DNA from: an uncultured Lachnospiraceae bacterium
GTDB taxonomy: Bacteria; Bacillota; Clostridia; Lachnospirales; Lachnospiraceae
Assembly (NCBI GenBank): GCA_910585995.1
Contig: CAJUGG010000097.1
Location: forward strand, 1-31,169
Length of the DNA: 31,169 bases
Direction: 5' to 3'
Shown piece after piece: positions 8,279 through 16,637 of the stretch. The notes beneath the pieces were generated by a model. It saw only the letters and a program-made list of their open reading frames with translations. It was not told the DNA's origin and searched no databases. The position numbers were made by a program, and so were the translations under genes. The stretch's first letter is position 1. Every line of letters starts with the position of its first letter.

Positions 8279-8314
8279 CGTCAATATTTGGCATGACATA
8301 GTACAGTTTGTAGG

Positions 8315-8343
8315 AAGTCAAACAAAACAGAATCAGATATAAT
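8315..8343 (+). promoter_or_regulatory. Likely fhs promoter
   Basis: A perfect TATAAT at 8338-8343 lies about 113 bases before fhs. The -35 position 17 bases upstream reads AAGTCA, matching the consensus at only three of six bases. The long untranslated leader that would follow contains two hairpins. Confidence 0.45.
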
Positions 8344-8354
8344 GAGTTTATGTT

Positions 8355-8375
8355 CAAAGATATTTTATATCTTTG
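8355..8375 (+). other. AT-rich hairpin in the fhs leader
   Basis: CAAAGATAT and ATATCTTTG pair perfectly (9 bp) around TTT, followed by GTTAAAAATTAAA. It starts 12 bases after the probable -10, so it would form at the extreme 5' end of the fhs transcript, where it may stabilise the mRNA. A second small hairpin (TGGACA/TGTCCA, 8414-8429) lies 11 bases before the Shine-Dalgarno. No known riboswitch was recognised. Confidence 0.4.
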
Positions 8376-8455
8376 TTAAAAATTAAACAATGCGCAGAGC
8401 GCAGATACTCAGATGGACAGCCATGTCCAGGGGGTATGAGAAAGGAGTTTTTCTT

Positions 8456-10144
8456 ATGGGATTCAAATCTGACATCGAGATCGCTCAGGAATGTGAGATG
8501 AGGCCGATTACCGAGATCGCGGCCAAAGCAGGGATCGACGACAAGTATCTGGAGCAGTACGGTAAGTACAAAGCAAAAATCGACTACAACTTATTAAAAG
8601 AGTCGGATGCTCCTAATGGAAAACTGATCCTCGTGACTGCAATCAACCCAACGCCGGCAGGAGAAGGTAAGACTACCACGACGGTAGGTCTGGCAGACGG
8701 TATGCAGAAGCTTGGCAAGAAGGTTATGGTAGCGCTTCGTGAGCCGTCCTTAGGACCGGTCTTCGGTGTAAAAGGTGGAGCAGCAGGCGGCGGATACGCA
8801 CAGGTAGTTCCGATGGAGGACATCAACCTTCATTTCACTGGTGACTTCCATGCAATCGGCGCAGCAAATAATCTTCTGGCAGCAATGATCGACAACCATA
8901 TCTTCCAGGGCAATGCACTGAACATTGACCCAAGAAAGATCACCTGGAGAAGATGTGTGGATATGAATGACCGTCAGCTTCGTAATGTAGTGGACGGCCT
9001 TGGCGGAAAGACCAACGGTATGCCAAGAGAAGACGGCTATGATATCACCGTTGCATCCGAGATTATGGCAGTTCTGTGTCTGGCAAGTGATATTATCGAC
9101 CTGAAGAAGAGACTTGCTAGAATCATCATTGGTTATACATATGGCAAAGTTGCAGAGCAGAAACCAGTAACCGCAGGTGATCTGCACGCAGAAGGCGCTA
9201 TGGCAGCTCTTCTGAAAGACGCTCTGAAACCAAACCTGGTTCAGACTCTAGAAGGCGTTCCGGCAATCGTTCATGGCGGACCATTCGCAAATATCGCTCA
9301 TGGATGTAACTCTGTAACCGCTACCAAGATGGCTCTGAAGCTGTCTGACTATACCATTACCGAGGCTGGCTTTGGTGCTGACTTAGGTGCTGAGAAGTTC
9401 TTAGATATCAAGTGCCGTATGGCTGGTCTGAAACCAAACGCAGTTGTAATCGTAGCTACCGTACGTGCGCTGAAATACAACGGCGGCGTTCCAAAGGCTG
9501 ACCTGAACAACGAGAACCTGGATGCACTTGAGAAAGGTCTTCCGAACCTTCTGAAACATGTAAGCAATATCACCAATGTATACAAACTTCCATGTGTGGT
9601 TGCAATCAACGCATTCCCAACCGATACACCGGCTGAGCTGGCTCTGGTTGAGAAGAAGTGTAAAGAACTCGGCGTAAACGTTGCTCTGTCTGAAGTATGG
9701 GCAAAAGGCGGCGAAGGCGGCGTGAAGTTAGCAGAAGAAGTTCTTCGTCTGGTTGAGCAGCCGAACGACTTCACCTTCTCCTATGAGCTTGAAGGAACTT
9801 CTATCGAAGATAAGCTGAATGCAATCGTTCAGAAGATCTACGGCGGAAGCAAAGTTGTCCTGACTGCAAATGCTCAGAAGCAGGCAAAAGAGTTAGAGGC
9901 ACTTGGATTTGCTAACTGCCCGATCTGTGTGGCTAAGACACAGTACAGTCTGACTGACGACCAGAATAAACTGGGCGCTCCGACTGGATTCGAAGTAACC
10001 GTACGTAACCTGAAGATCTCCGCAGGTGCTGGCTTTATCGTAGCTCTGACCGGTGAGATCATGACCATGCCAGGTCTTCCGAAGGTTCCGGCTGCTGAGA
10101 GAATCGATGTGGACGAGACTGGTAAGATTACCGGATTGTTTTAA
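8456..10144 (+). CDS. fhs: Formate--tetrahydrofolate ligase (10-formyl-THF synthetase)
   Basis: Fhs joins formate to THF using ATP, giving 10-formyl-THF, the first folate step of the methyl branch. The frame is open further upstream, but the ATG at 8456 is chosen because AAAGGAG (8441-8447) sits 8 bases before it and the protein then starts MGFKSDIEIAQ as in the family. The 562-residue length is normal (about 557). The nucleotide-binding segment PTPAGEGKTTTTVGLADG lies near residues 66-84. Other family blocks are REPSLGPVFGVKGGAAGGGYAQV-type sequence around residue 97, FTGDFHAIGAANNLLAAMIDN near 124, VHGGPFANIAHG, and the C-terminal GEIMTMPGLPKVPAAERID. fchA and folD follow in pathway order. 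Confidence 0.98.
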   Translation: MGFKSDIEIAQECEMRPITEIAAKAGIDDKYLEQYGKYKAKIDYNLLKESDAPNGKLILVTAINPTPAGEGKTTTTVGLADGMQKLGKKVMVALREPSLGPVFGVKGGAAGGGYAQVVPMEDINLHFTGDFHAIGAANNLLAAMIDNHIFQGNALNIDPRKITWRRCVDMNDRQLRNVVDGLGGKTNGMPREDGYDITVASEIMAVLCLASDIIDLKKRLARIIIGYTYGKVAEQKPVTAGDLHAEGAMAALLKDALKPNLVQTLEGVPAIVHGGPFANIAHGCNSVTATKMALKLSDYTITEAGFGADLGAEKFLDIKCRMAGLKPNAVVIVATVRALKYNGGVPKADLNNENLDALEKGLPNLLKHVSNITNVYKLPCVVAINAFPTDTPAELALVEKKCKELGVNVALSEVWAKGGEGGVKLAEEVLRLVEQPNDFTFSYELEGTSIEDKLNAIVQKIYGGSKVVLTANAQKQAKELEALGFANCPICVAKTQYSLTDDQNKLGAPTGFEVTVRNLKISAGAGFIVALTGEIMTMPGLPKVPAAERIDVDETGKITGLF

Positions 10145-10162
10145 GAGACAGATGATGGATTG

Positions 10163-10246
10163 CAGGCTTCGCCCGCAAGCCTGTTGTCATAAACAAGAGA
10201 ACGAATAGACAGTAAGCAGGGAACAGCTTGTCCCCTGCTCGCTGTC
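10163..10246 (+). other. Two hairpins in the fhs-fchA gap
   Basis: The first is CAGGCTT (10163-10169) with AAGCCTG (10177-10183). The second is larger: GACAG and AGCAGGG pair with CCCTGCT and CTGTC across 10208-10246. Neither has a T-run. They may set different mRNA levels for fhs versus fchA-folD by processing or stability. This is inference. Confidence 0.5.
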
Positions 10247-10287
10247 GTGTAAAAAGTGGAATATCCACGGTAAGATGGAGGTAAAGT

Positions 10288-10917
10288 ATGGGATTCACAA
10301 AGAGTTCTTGTGAAGAATTTGTCGATGTTCTTGCATCGAAAGCTCCGGTTCCGGGCGGCGGCGGTGCTTCTGCTTTGGTAGGTGCGATTGGTATGGCTCT
10401 TGGCAATATGGTCGGAAGTCTGACCGTAGGCAAGAAAAAATATGCGGATGTGGAAGCAGATATCATTGCATTAAAAGAGAAAGCAACCGCTTTGCAGGGA
10501 GAGTTTCTTCGTCTGGTGGAAGAAGATGCAAAAGCTTTTGAGCCGTTGTCCAAGGCATATGGCATGCCAAGAGCAACCGAGGAAGAGAAGGCGGAAAAAG
10601 CACGTGTGATGGCGATTGTATTGAAAGAGGCTTGTGCAGTACCCATGGAGATCATGGAGAAGTGCTGTGAGGCGATTGATGTGATCGAAGAGTTTGCAGC
10701 AAAAGGTTCTGCACTGGCGATCTCAGATGCAGGTGTAGGTGTGGTGTTCTGTAAAGCAGCACTTTTGGGTGCATCTTTGAATGTGTTCATCAACACCAAG
10801 TCCATGGAGGACAAAGAGTATGCAGCATCTCTGAATGAGAAAGCAGACAAGATGATTACCGATTACAGCAAAAAGGCAGACGAGATCTTTGCAGCTGTCA
10901 ATGCAAGGCTAAGATAG
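10288..10917 (+). CDS. fchA: Methenyltetrahydrofolate cyclohydrolase (FTCD cyclodeaminase family)
   Basis: FchA converts 10-formyl-THF to 5,10-methenyl-THF, the second folate step. The protein belongs to the formiminotransferase-cyclodeaminase C-terminal domain family, used as a stand-alone cyclohydrolase in acetogens and purinolytic clostridia. It has 209 residues and is all-helical. It begins with the family block FVDVLASKAPVPGGGGASAL (residues 12-31), followed by GNMVGSLTVGKKKY and the acidic helix LRLVEEDAKAFEPL near 76-89. The TGGAGG at 10276-10281 precedes the ATG. folD follows 9 bases after the stop, so the two are one operon. The call is supported by position between fhs and folD and by FolD's apparent loss of cyclohydrolase residues. 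Confidence 0.9.
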   Translation: MGFTKSSCEEFVDVLASKAPVPGGGGASALVGAIGMALGNMVGSLTVGKKKYADVEADIIALKEKATALQGEFLRLVEEDAKAFEPLSKAYGMPRATEEEKAEKARVMAIVLKEACAVPMEIMEKCCEAIDVIEEFAAKGSALAISDAGVGVVFCKAALLGASLNVFINTKSMEDKEYAASLNEKADKMITDYSKKADEIFAAVNARLR

Positions 10918-10926
10918 GAGATAGAC

Positions 10927-11778
10927 ATGGCAAAACAGTTATTAGGAAAAGAAGTAACTGCTGCTCTCAATGAGAGAATCAAAGCAGATGTAGCAACTTT
11001 AAACGCAAAAGGCATTAAGCCAACCCTTGGCATTATCCGTGTGGGAGAGAGACCAGACGACCTCTCTTATGAGAGAGGCGCAACCAAACGTTGCGAGACT
11101 CTCGGCGTAGAGTATAAGAAATTCCTGCTTCCGGCTGATGTGACGCAGGAAGAACTTTTGAAAGTAGTGGATCAGGTCAATAAAGACGACAATATCCATG
11201 GCGTACTGATGTTCCGTCCGCTTCCAAAGCATATCGATCAGACGCTGGTGGAGAATGCACTGGCTGCTGAGAAGGATGTAGACTGCCAGACCGATGCTTC
11301 TTTAGGCGGCGTATTCACTGGCAAAAAGGTTGGTTTCCCGCCATGTACTCCGCAGGCATGTATGGAGATCTTAGATCACTATGGAATCGACTGCACCGGC
11401 AAAAAAGCTGTGGTAATCGGCCGTTCCTTAGTAGTGGGCAAACCAGCAGCGATGATGCTGATTAAGAAAAACGCAACCGTTACCACCTGCCATACCAGAA
11501 CGATTGATATGCCGGCAGTAGCGAGAGAGGCAGAGATCCTGATCGTAGCAGCAGGACGTGCAGGCGTGGTTGGAAAAGAATATGTATCCGCAGGCCAGAC
11601 CGTGATCGATGTTGGTATCAATGTCAATGAAGAGGGCAAGCTTTGCGGCGATGTGAATTATGCAGAAGTAGAACCGATCGTAGACGCGATCACTCCGGTT
11701 CCAGGCGGAGTTGGAAGCGTGACGACCTCTGTGCTGGTAGGACATGTAGTAGAAGCAGCTATGAGAAAATTCGCATAA
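10927..11778 (+). CDS. folD: Methylenetetrahydrofolate dehydrogenase, FolD family, probably without cyclohydrolase activity
   Basis: This enzyme interconverts methenyl-THF and methylene-THF using NAD(P). The 283-residue length and overall FolD layout are normal: the substrate region, KDVDCQTDASLGG (residues 116-128), GFPPCTPQACMEIL, the nucleotide fold VVIGRSLVVGKPAAMML near 162-178, and TPVPGGVGS near the C-terminus. The catalytic motif is unusual. The family YVxxKxKxC reads Y48-E-R-G-A52-T-K54-R-C56, so the lysine equal to E. coli Lys54 is alanine. The VQLPLP motif reads M-F96-R-P-L-P, so the conserved glutamine (E. coli Gln98) is phenylalanine. Both residues are needed for cyclohydrolase activity in characterised bifunctional enzymes, so this is probably a dehydrogenase only, working with FchA. 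AGGAG overlaps the fchA stop. A strong terminator follows. Confidence 0.93.
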   Translation: MAKQLLGKEVTAALNERIKADVATLNAKGIKPTLGIIRVGERPDDLSYERGATKRCETLGVEYKKFLLPADVTQEELLKVVDQVNKDDNIHGVLMFRPLPKHIDQTLVENALAAEKDVDCQTDASLGGVFTGKKVGFPPCTPQACMEILDHYGIDCTGKKAVVIGRSLVVGKPAAMMLIKKNATVTTCHTRTIDMPAVAREAEILIVAAGRAGVVGKEYVSAGQTVIDVGINVNEEGKLCGDVNYAEVEPIVDAITPVPGGVGSVTTSVLVGHVVEAAMRKFA

Positions 11779-11794
11779 AGAGAATAGGAAAGAG

Positions 11795-11838
11795 GCATCT
11801 TCCTGTCAAAAGATATACAGACAGGAAGATGCTTTTTT
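11795..11838 (+). terminator. Rho-independent terminator after folD
   Basis: GCATCTTCCTGTC (11795-11807) and GACAGGAAGATGC (11820-11832) form a perfect 13-bp stem followed directly by TTTTTT (11833-11838). It closes the Wood-Ljungdahl block. Confidence 0.95.
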
Positions 11839-11861
11839 AGACTGACAAACGAGGTGACATC

Positions 11862-13385
11862 ATGAGAATCAGCATGCAAATCCTGGTAGATCGGCTCAAA
11901 CAAAATTATCCAGAATGTTATGTGGGGGAAATGTCCGAGGAGATGAACCTGAAGCGCCCGTTGTTTTACCAGAATGGAACTGATTTTAGAAGACACAAAG
12001 TATATATCGCGAGAGAGGAGGACTTGACAGAGCAGCTGCTCGCTCATCATGGGGAAAATCTGATTCTGGTGATTGGGACTTCTCTGTGTACGCCCTGGCA
12101 GATTGCCCATGGAGTCTGTTTTTTTCCTGAGGACAGAAATATCAATGAATTGTTTAATGCTGTGCAACGGATATTTGATACTTATGATGCTTGGGATGAG
12201 AGGATGCAAAACCTTGCTATATCTGAACGGACGTTAAAAACACTGTTGGATGCCTCCCATCGGATCTTTCATAATCCAGTGATTGTGAGTACGACCGAAG
12301 GATTTGTGATAGACTACAGCAGTCTTATGGATGCCATGCCAGAATTTCAGGAGATCCTGCAGAACAATCTGGTGACAGCTTATCACAGTGGGAGTATGGA
12401 TACTGGCGATTTTTCAGAGGTCCATCGTTATCTGGACCCATTGACACAGAAAAATAACCTCTTTTATGATGTTTATGATAAAAACAGGAATCCCTATCGG
12501 GTGATTCTTGTGGAAGTGACCAGAAAACTAAAGAGTTATGACGAGTATCTGCTGCTTCATCTGGCGAAATATATCTTGCAGATGCTGGAAAAATATACCG
12601 TCTTAAAATCCGATATCAGCTATACGCTGGACCGCCTGCTGTCCAATATTTTGACGGATGAGAAGATCGATGCTTCTTCTCTGGAATCGCGTTTTGAAAG
12701 CTTTCACTGGAGAGATAACCATACGTATTTTTGCATGAATATTCATGTGTCCATGGTGGACAGGCAGAACCTGACCGTGGTTCGCTTTATCTGCAACCGG
12801 ATCGAGAGCCTGATGAAAGGAAGCTGCGCTTTTTTGCTGGACGGGAATATTGTGGTCTATGTAAACCTGTATTACTATGGGAAGACGCTGGAAGAAGCTC
12901 TGCAGTCCGTGAGTGATTTTTTAAAGGACAGCTATCTAAAAGCAGGGATCAGTTATGCATTTACTGGTCTTGGATCGTTAAGACAGTATTATTATCAGTC
13001 CTGTATCGCCCTGGAAGAGGGGATGAAACGCTATCCGCTTCGGTGGTTGAACCGATTTGAGGATATTGCGCTTGACTATCTGATTGGAAAATGTACCGAA
13101 GGACTGGAACCTAAAGTGGTGTGCAGCCGCGCAGTTCTGACCCTTCGGGAATATGACAAAGAGCATAAGACCGAGTATTTTAACACACTTCGGATGTATG
13201 TGGTCTGTCAGATGAATGCGGTAAAAGCGGCCAAAGAGCTGTTTATCCACAGAAGTACCTTTTTGTATCGAATGTCACATATTCGGGATCTGGTAAATAT
13301 TAACCTGGAGGATCCGGATCAGTTGTTATATCTGCTGCTGACTTACCGGCTTCTGGAAAAGGATAAAGATGAACATAAATCATAA
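11862..13385 (+). CDS. PucR/CdaR-type transcriptional regulator with C-terminal helix-turn-helix
   Basis: This is a 507-residue cytoplasmic regulator. The C-terminus (about 435-500: LRMYVVCQMNAVKAAKELF, then IHRSTFLYRMSHIRDL and LLYLLLTYRLL) is the PucR-family helix-turn-helix, which follows the pattern of a long helix, Asn-x-x-x-x-A, then HRxTLxYR. The middle (about 240-420) fits a degenerate GGDEF-like CdaR domain. The N-terminal 200 residues would be the sensing part and match no ligand domain I can name. PucR/CdaR regulators usually respond to small metabolites. The gene starts 24 bases after the folD terminator (AGGTG at 11852-11856), and its 3' end overlaps the next gene by 17 bases. 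It therefore belongs with the downstream signalling genes, although folate or acs control is possible. No clear promoter is seen in the short gap. Confidence 0.8.
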   Translation: MRISMQILVDRLKQNYPECYVGEMSEEMNLKRPLFYQNGTDFRRHKVYIAREEDLTEQLLAHHGENLILVIGTSLCTPWQIAHGVCFFPEDRNINELFNAVQRIFDTYDAWDERMQNLAISERTLKTLLDASHRIFHNPVIVSTTEGFVIDYSSLMDAMPEFQEILQNNLVTAYHSGSMDTGDFSEVHRYLDPLTQKNNLFYDVYDKNRNPYRVILVEVTRKLKSYDEYLLLHLAKYILQMLEKYTVLKSDISYTLDRLLSNILTDEKIDASSLESRFESFHWRDNHTYFCMNIHVSMVDRQNLTVVRFICNRIESLMKGSCAFLLDGNIVVYVNLYYYGKTLEEALQSVSDFLKDSYLKAGISYAFTGLGSLRQYYYQSCIALEEGMKRYPLRWLNRFEDIALDYLIGKCTEGLEPKVVCSRAVLTLREYDKEHKTEYFNTLRMYVVCQMNAVKAAKELFIHRSTFLYRMSHIRDLVNINLEDPDQLLYLLLTYRLLEKDKDEHKS

Positions 13386-14475
13386 GAAAATTGGTTTTCT
13401 TATTATCACTATAATCATATCAATAGGCGGATATTTTTTCCCTATGCCCGTTCAAGCAGATGATACGACAAAAGATATCAACTGGTATTATCAGGAGTAT
13501 CAGTCGCGTTTTCAGGCGATCACGTGTCTGGAGGAGATCGAGGAGAATGGCTATCGCATCCTGGAAGACCAAGTCTTTTCGGTGGTGATGGAGTCTTTTG
13601 GGGAAGAAGAAGTGCGCCTGGTGCCGGCTATGGAGCGGCGCTGGCACAGACTGGCGTTGTTTTTGGCAGATCAAGAAGGGGAGATTCTGTACAAAAGCAA
13701 TCAGTTGGAGACTAATAACTGCGTCGCAGGTGAGATGCTGCAGCCCGTAGAGGATATTGCCTCCATCGCGTTTGCCGATGTGGACCGGGATAAAAAGACA
13801 GATATTATTTTGATCACCCACTGTATTGACTATACCAGTGATTATGAACAGATTGCGTATAAGGTGGGGGATGTGCTTTTTCAGGGAGAGACCGGATTTT
13901 ACAGAGACTGGCGGATCTCGGATAAAATCAACCGGTTTGGGATGAATAAGAGTGCCAATTTGATTATTACATTTGTAAGAGATGGAAGATCGACAGAATT
14001 TTTATATACGGCCACCACGCTTGCGGAACTTTTGCAGTATGGATTTGTGATCGAGGAAGAACAGTGTTATACAAGGCATTTTGAGAAACTTGGAAATCTG
14101 AAAGTAGTGCCGGGAACTTTTCGAATCTCTGCCTACAATATCTTTATGGTCTATCTGATCAATGAACAAGGGGATATTGTCTGGAGCTTTCAGCCCATGG
14201 GGGATTATGACAGTCTGTACTCCCTAAAGGGCATCAGCGGCAGAGATGTGGACGGGGACGGGATGAAAGATCTGGTGGTGCTGGCAAGATACAGTATCGA
14301 GACAACCTCCAAAGAATCCAAGGTGGACTGCCGCTGTGCCATCTATTATCAGAGAACCGGAGGATTTGACATCGATACAGGATTTGAAGATTATTACCAA
14401 TGTACAGAGGAGGATACCATGGAAGAACTGATTGTGAAAATCAGGGAATATTGGGGGTGGCAGGTAAAAGGATGA
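13369..14475 (+). CDS. Secreted protein with calcium-loop-like (FG-GAP/VCBS-like) repeats
   Basis: This 368-residue protein has a signal peptide: KK near residue 6, a hydrophobic stretch at 8-24, and a VQA-DD cleavage site after residue 30. Two acidic loops, FADVDRDKKTDIIL near 140 and GRDVDGDGMKDLVVL near 295, have the DxDxDGxxD pattern of FG-GAP/VCBS or EF-hand-like calcium sites within beta blades. The fold is inferred to be a small beta-propeller. It starts inside the regulator gene upstream (17-base overlap) and its stop overlaps the ATG of the response regulator (ATGA). It is thus firmly in the operon with the two-component system and may present a signal to the sensor kinase outside the cell. 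That role is inference. Confidence 0.75.
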   Translation: MNINHKKIGFLIITIIISIGGYFFPMPVQADDTTKDINWYYQEYQSRFQAITCLEEIEENGYRILEDQVFSVVMESFGEEEVRLVPAMERRWHRLALFLADQEGEILYKSNQLETNNCVAGEMLQPVEDIASIAFADVDRDKKTDIILITHCIDYTSDYEQIAYKVGDVLFQGETGFYRDWRISDKINRFGMNKSANLIITFVRDGRSTEFLYTATTLAELLQYGFVIEEEQCYTRHFEKLGNLKVVPGTFRISAYNIFMVYLINEQGDIVWSFQPMGDYDSLYSLKGISGRDVDGDGMKDLVVLARYSIETTSKESKVDCRCAIYYQRTGGFDIDTGFEDYYQCTEEDTMEELIVKIREYWGWQVKG

Positions 14476-15125
14476 TCAATATATTAGTAGTGGATGATGA
14501 AAAACCGATCTGTGATCTGATCGATATCAATCTGTCGGCAGCGGGATATGGCTGCCGATGTGTACAGGACGGCCTGACCGCCATTGATTTGATCGAAAAA
14601 GAAAATTTTGATCTGATTCTTTTAGATATTATGCTGCCGGGAGCAGATGGATTTGACATTATGGAATATATCCGGCCATTAAAGGTGCCGGTGATCTTTA
14701 TCTCAGCAAAAAGCGATGTGAGAGATAAGGTAAAAGGATTAAAGCTGGGAGCCGAGGACTATCTGGTAAAGCCTTTTGATGCGCTGGAGCTGGTGGCAAG
14801 GGTAGAAGTGGTTCTGCGCAGATACCACAAGACTGAGACGCTGCTGACTGCAGGGGATGTGACTGTGGATACAGAAGCCAGAAAAGTGACAAGAAACGGG
14901 GTGCCTGTGGTCCTTACCAACAAAGAGTATGGGCTGTTGGTGCTGTTTATCCAAAATAAAAATGTGGCGCTGTTTAAAGAGATCCTCTATGAAAAAGTCT
15001 GGAAAGACGAATATATCGCAGACAGCCGGACTTTGGAGCTGCATGTACAGAGACTGCGGCGCAAGATGGGATGGGAGAAAAACCTGGTGGCTGTGTATAA
15101 AGTAGGTTATCGGCTGGAAATCTAA
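14472..15125 (+). CDS. OmpR/PhoB-family response regulator
   Basis: This is a 217-residue two-domain regulator. The receiver domain (1-115) has the acidic pair Asp8-Asp9, the phosphoacceptor Asp52 (LLLDIMLPGADG region), Ser78 and Lys100 (DYLVKPFD). The C-terminal winged helix (about 125-217) contains LTNKEYGLLVLF, SRTLELHVQRLRRKMG and the final VYKVGYRLE. The frame is open upstream, but MINILVVDDE at 14472 is the natural start. Its ATG overlaps the stop of the secreted-protein gene, indicating coupled translation. The partner kinase follows 18 bases downstream. Target genes are unknown; autoregulation and the amidase gene are reasonable candidates. Confidence 0.95.
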   Translation: MINILVVDDEKPICDLIDINLSAAGYGCRCVQDGLTAIDLIEKENFDLILLDIMLPGADGFDIMEYIRPLKVPVIFISAKSDVRDKVKGLKLGAEDYLVKPFDALELVARVEVVLRRYHKTETLLTAGDVTVDTEARKVTRNGVPVVLTNKEYGLLVLFIQNKNVALFKEILYEKVWKDEYIADSRTLELHVQRLRRKMGWEKNLVAVYKVGYRLEI

Positions 15126-15143
15126 CAGGAGAAACCAAAGAGT

Positions 15144-16637
15144 ATGAGATTTTCCTATAAAATATTGTTTTGCAGCATCTTGATCATGGCGGTATCCTTT
15201 GGCGTGGGCGGATATGTGTTTGTCGATGATGTGTTTCAAACCTCTCTGGAGCGGGAGACAAAGCAGGCAAAAGATGAGAGCAGTATCTTGCAGTTCGCCT
15301 TTGAGACGGCTGCTCTGAATATTCCGTCCAAATACGATATGCTGCAAAATTCGGTAATTGAGGAGATTGGCGCCAACTTAGAACGAGGCGGACAGGGACG
15401 GCTTCTAAGGCTCTTAGACGAGCAGCAAAAGGTGGTCTATGCCAGTGAGGGGTTTGTGGAGGATACGGCTCTTTTAGACTCTGTGGGAGCCACTACGCGC
15501 GCCTGGAGGGTGATCTCTCTACAGGGAAACTATTATATCCAGACAGGAACTATGGTGACAACTTTGGACCGTATCCTGTATCTGGAGACCATGCGGGATG
15601 TGACTTCTGTCTATGCGGAGAGAGACAGGGGATTTGCCGTCTATCGAAATATCACGCTTTTGATTCTGGTGTTCAGTTCGGTACTGATGTATTTTATCTC
15701 TTCCTGGCTGACAAAGCCGATTCGCCTGTTGACTCAGGCGGCGAAAAAGATGACAGCCGGAGATTATGGATATCGGGCCGAGCAGATCAGCCTGGATGAG
15801 ATGGGACAGCTCACATGTGATTTTAACCATATGGCAGGGGTTTTGGAAGAAAATATCCACAAGTTGGAGGACGAGATCCGGGCAAGAGAAGATTTTATCG
15901 CTGCTTTTTCTCATGAGTTAAAGACGCCTTTGACGGCGGTCATCGGGTATGCAGATCTGCTGCGCTCTAGAAAACTGGATGAGGAGAAGCATTTTCTGTC
16001 CGCAAATTATATCTATACGGAGGGAAAGCGCTTAGAAGCTATGTCTTTTCGCCTGCTCGAACTGATCGTGACAAAACGAAATGCTGTCAAAAGGCAGGAA
16101 GAAAAGGCGGAATCACTGTTTGCTTATCTGGAAGATGTCTATCGGGAAGAGAAGAACATACGTTTGAATTTTCAGTATGAGCCTGGGGTGGTGAATGTCG
16201 AGATCGACCTGCTAAAGACGGTGCTGATTAATCTGGTGGACAATGCCTGTAAAGCGTCCAAAGAAGGAGATCTGGTGGAGATCTTGGGGGAGCAGCGTAA
16301 GAAAGGCTATTATATCGCTGTGAGAGACGAAGGCGTGGGGATTCCGCCAGAGGAGTGTAAAAAGATTACAGAGGCATTTTATATGGTGGATAAATCCCGC
16401 TCCAGAAGCCATAACGGGGCAGGGCTTGGACTGGCACTTTGTGCGGAGATCTTAAAGCTCCACGGGAGCGAACTGATGATCGAGAGCACGCTTGGGAAAG
16501 GAAGCTGTTTTAGCTTTTTACTGACGGATAAGGAGGCAGAGGCGGATGGAGAAGAAGAGAACCATACAGTTGGCGGTGCTGCTGGCAGCAGTGGTGGCAT
16601 TTTCGGTGCTGGGACCGGAACAGATCGCCCGTTATAA
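15144..16637 (+). CDS. Membrane sensor histidine kinase
   Basis: This is a 497-residue kinase with two membrane helices (about 7-27 and 169-189) flanking an extracytoplasmic sensor of about 140 residues. A HAMP segment (190-240, beginning TKPIRLLTQAAKKM) follows. The phosphoacceptor is His257 in FSHELKTPLTAVIGYADLL. The ATPase boxes are N363-L-V-D-N367, DEGVGI (395-400) and GAGLGLALC (425-433). The last 30 residues are Gly/Ser/Thr-rich and are encoded by the 92 bases that overlap the next gene in another frame, so the functional kinase probably ends near residue 465. AGGAG at 15127-15131 precedes the ATG. It forms a pair with the response regulator upstream. Confidence 0.95.
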   Translation: MRFSYKILFCSILIMAVSFGVGGYVFVDDVFQTSLERETKQAKDESSILQFAFETAALNIPSKYDMLQNSVIEEIGANLERGGQGRLLRLLDEQQKVVYASEGFVEDTALLDSVGATTRAWRVISLQGNYYIQTGTMVTTLDRILYLETMRDVTSVYAERDRGFAVYRNITLLILVFSSVLMYFISSWLTKPIRLLTQAAKKMTAGDYGYRAEQISLDEMGQLTCDFNHMAGVLEENIHKLEDEIRAREDFIAAFSHELKTPLTAVIGYADLLRSRKLDEEKHFLSANYIYTEGKRLEAMSFRLLELIVTKRNAVKRQEEKAESLFAYLEDVYREEKNIRLNFQYEPGVVNVEIDLLKTVLINLVDNACKASKEGDLVEILGEQRKKGYYIAVRDEGVGIPPEECKKITEAFYMVDKSRSRSHNGAGLGLALCAEILKLHGSELMIESTLGKGSCFSFLLTDKEAEADGEEENHTVGGAAGSSGGIFGAGTGTDRPL

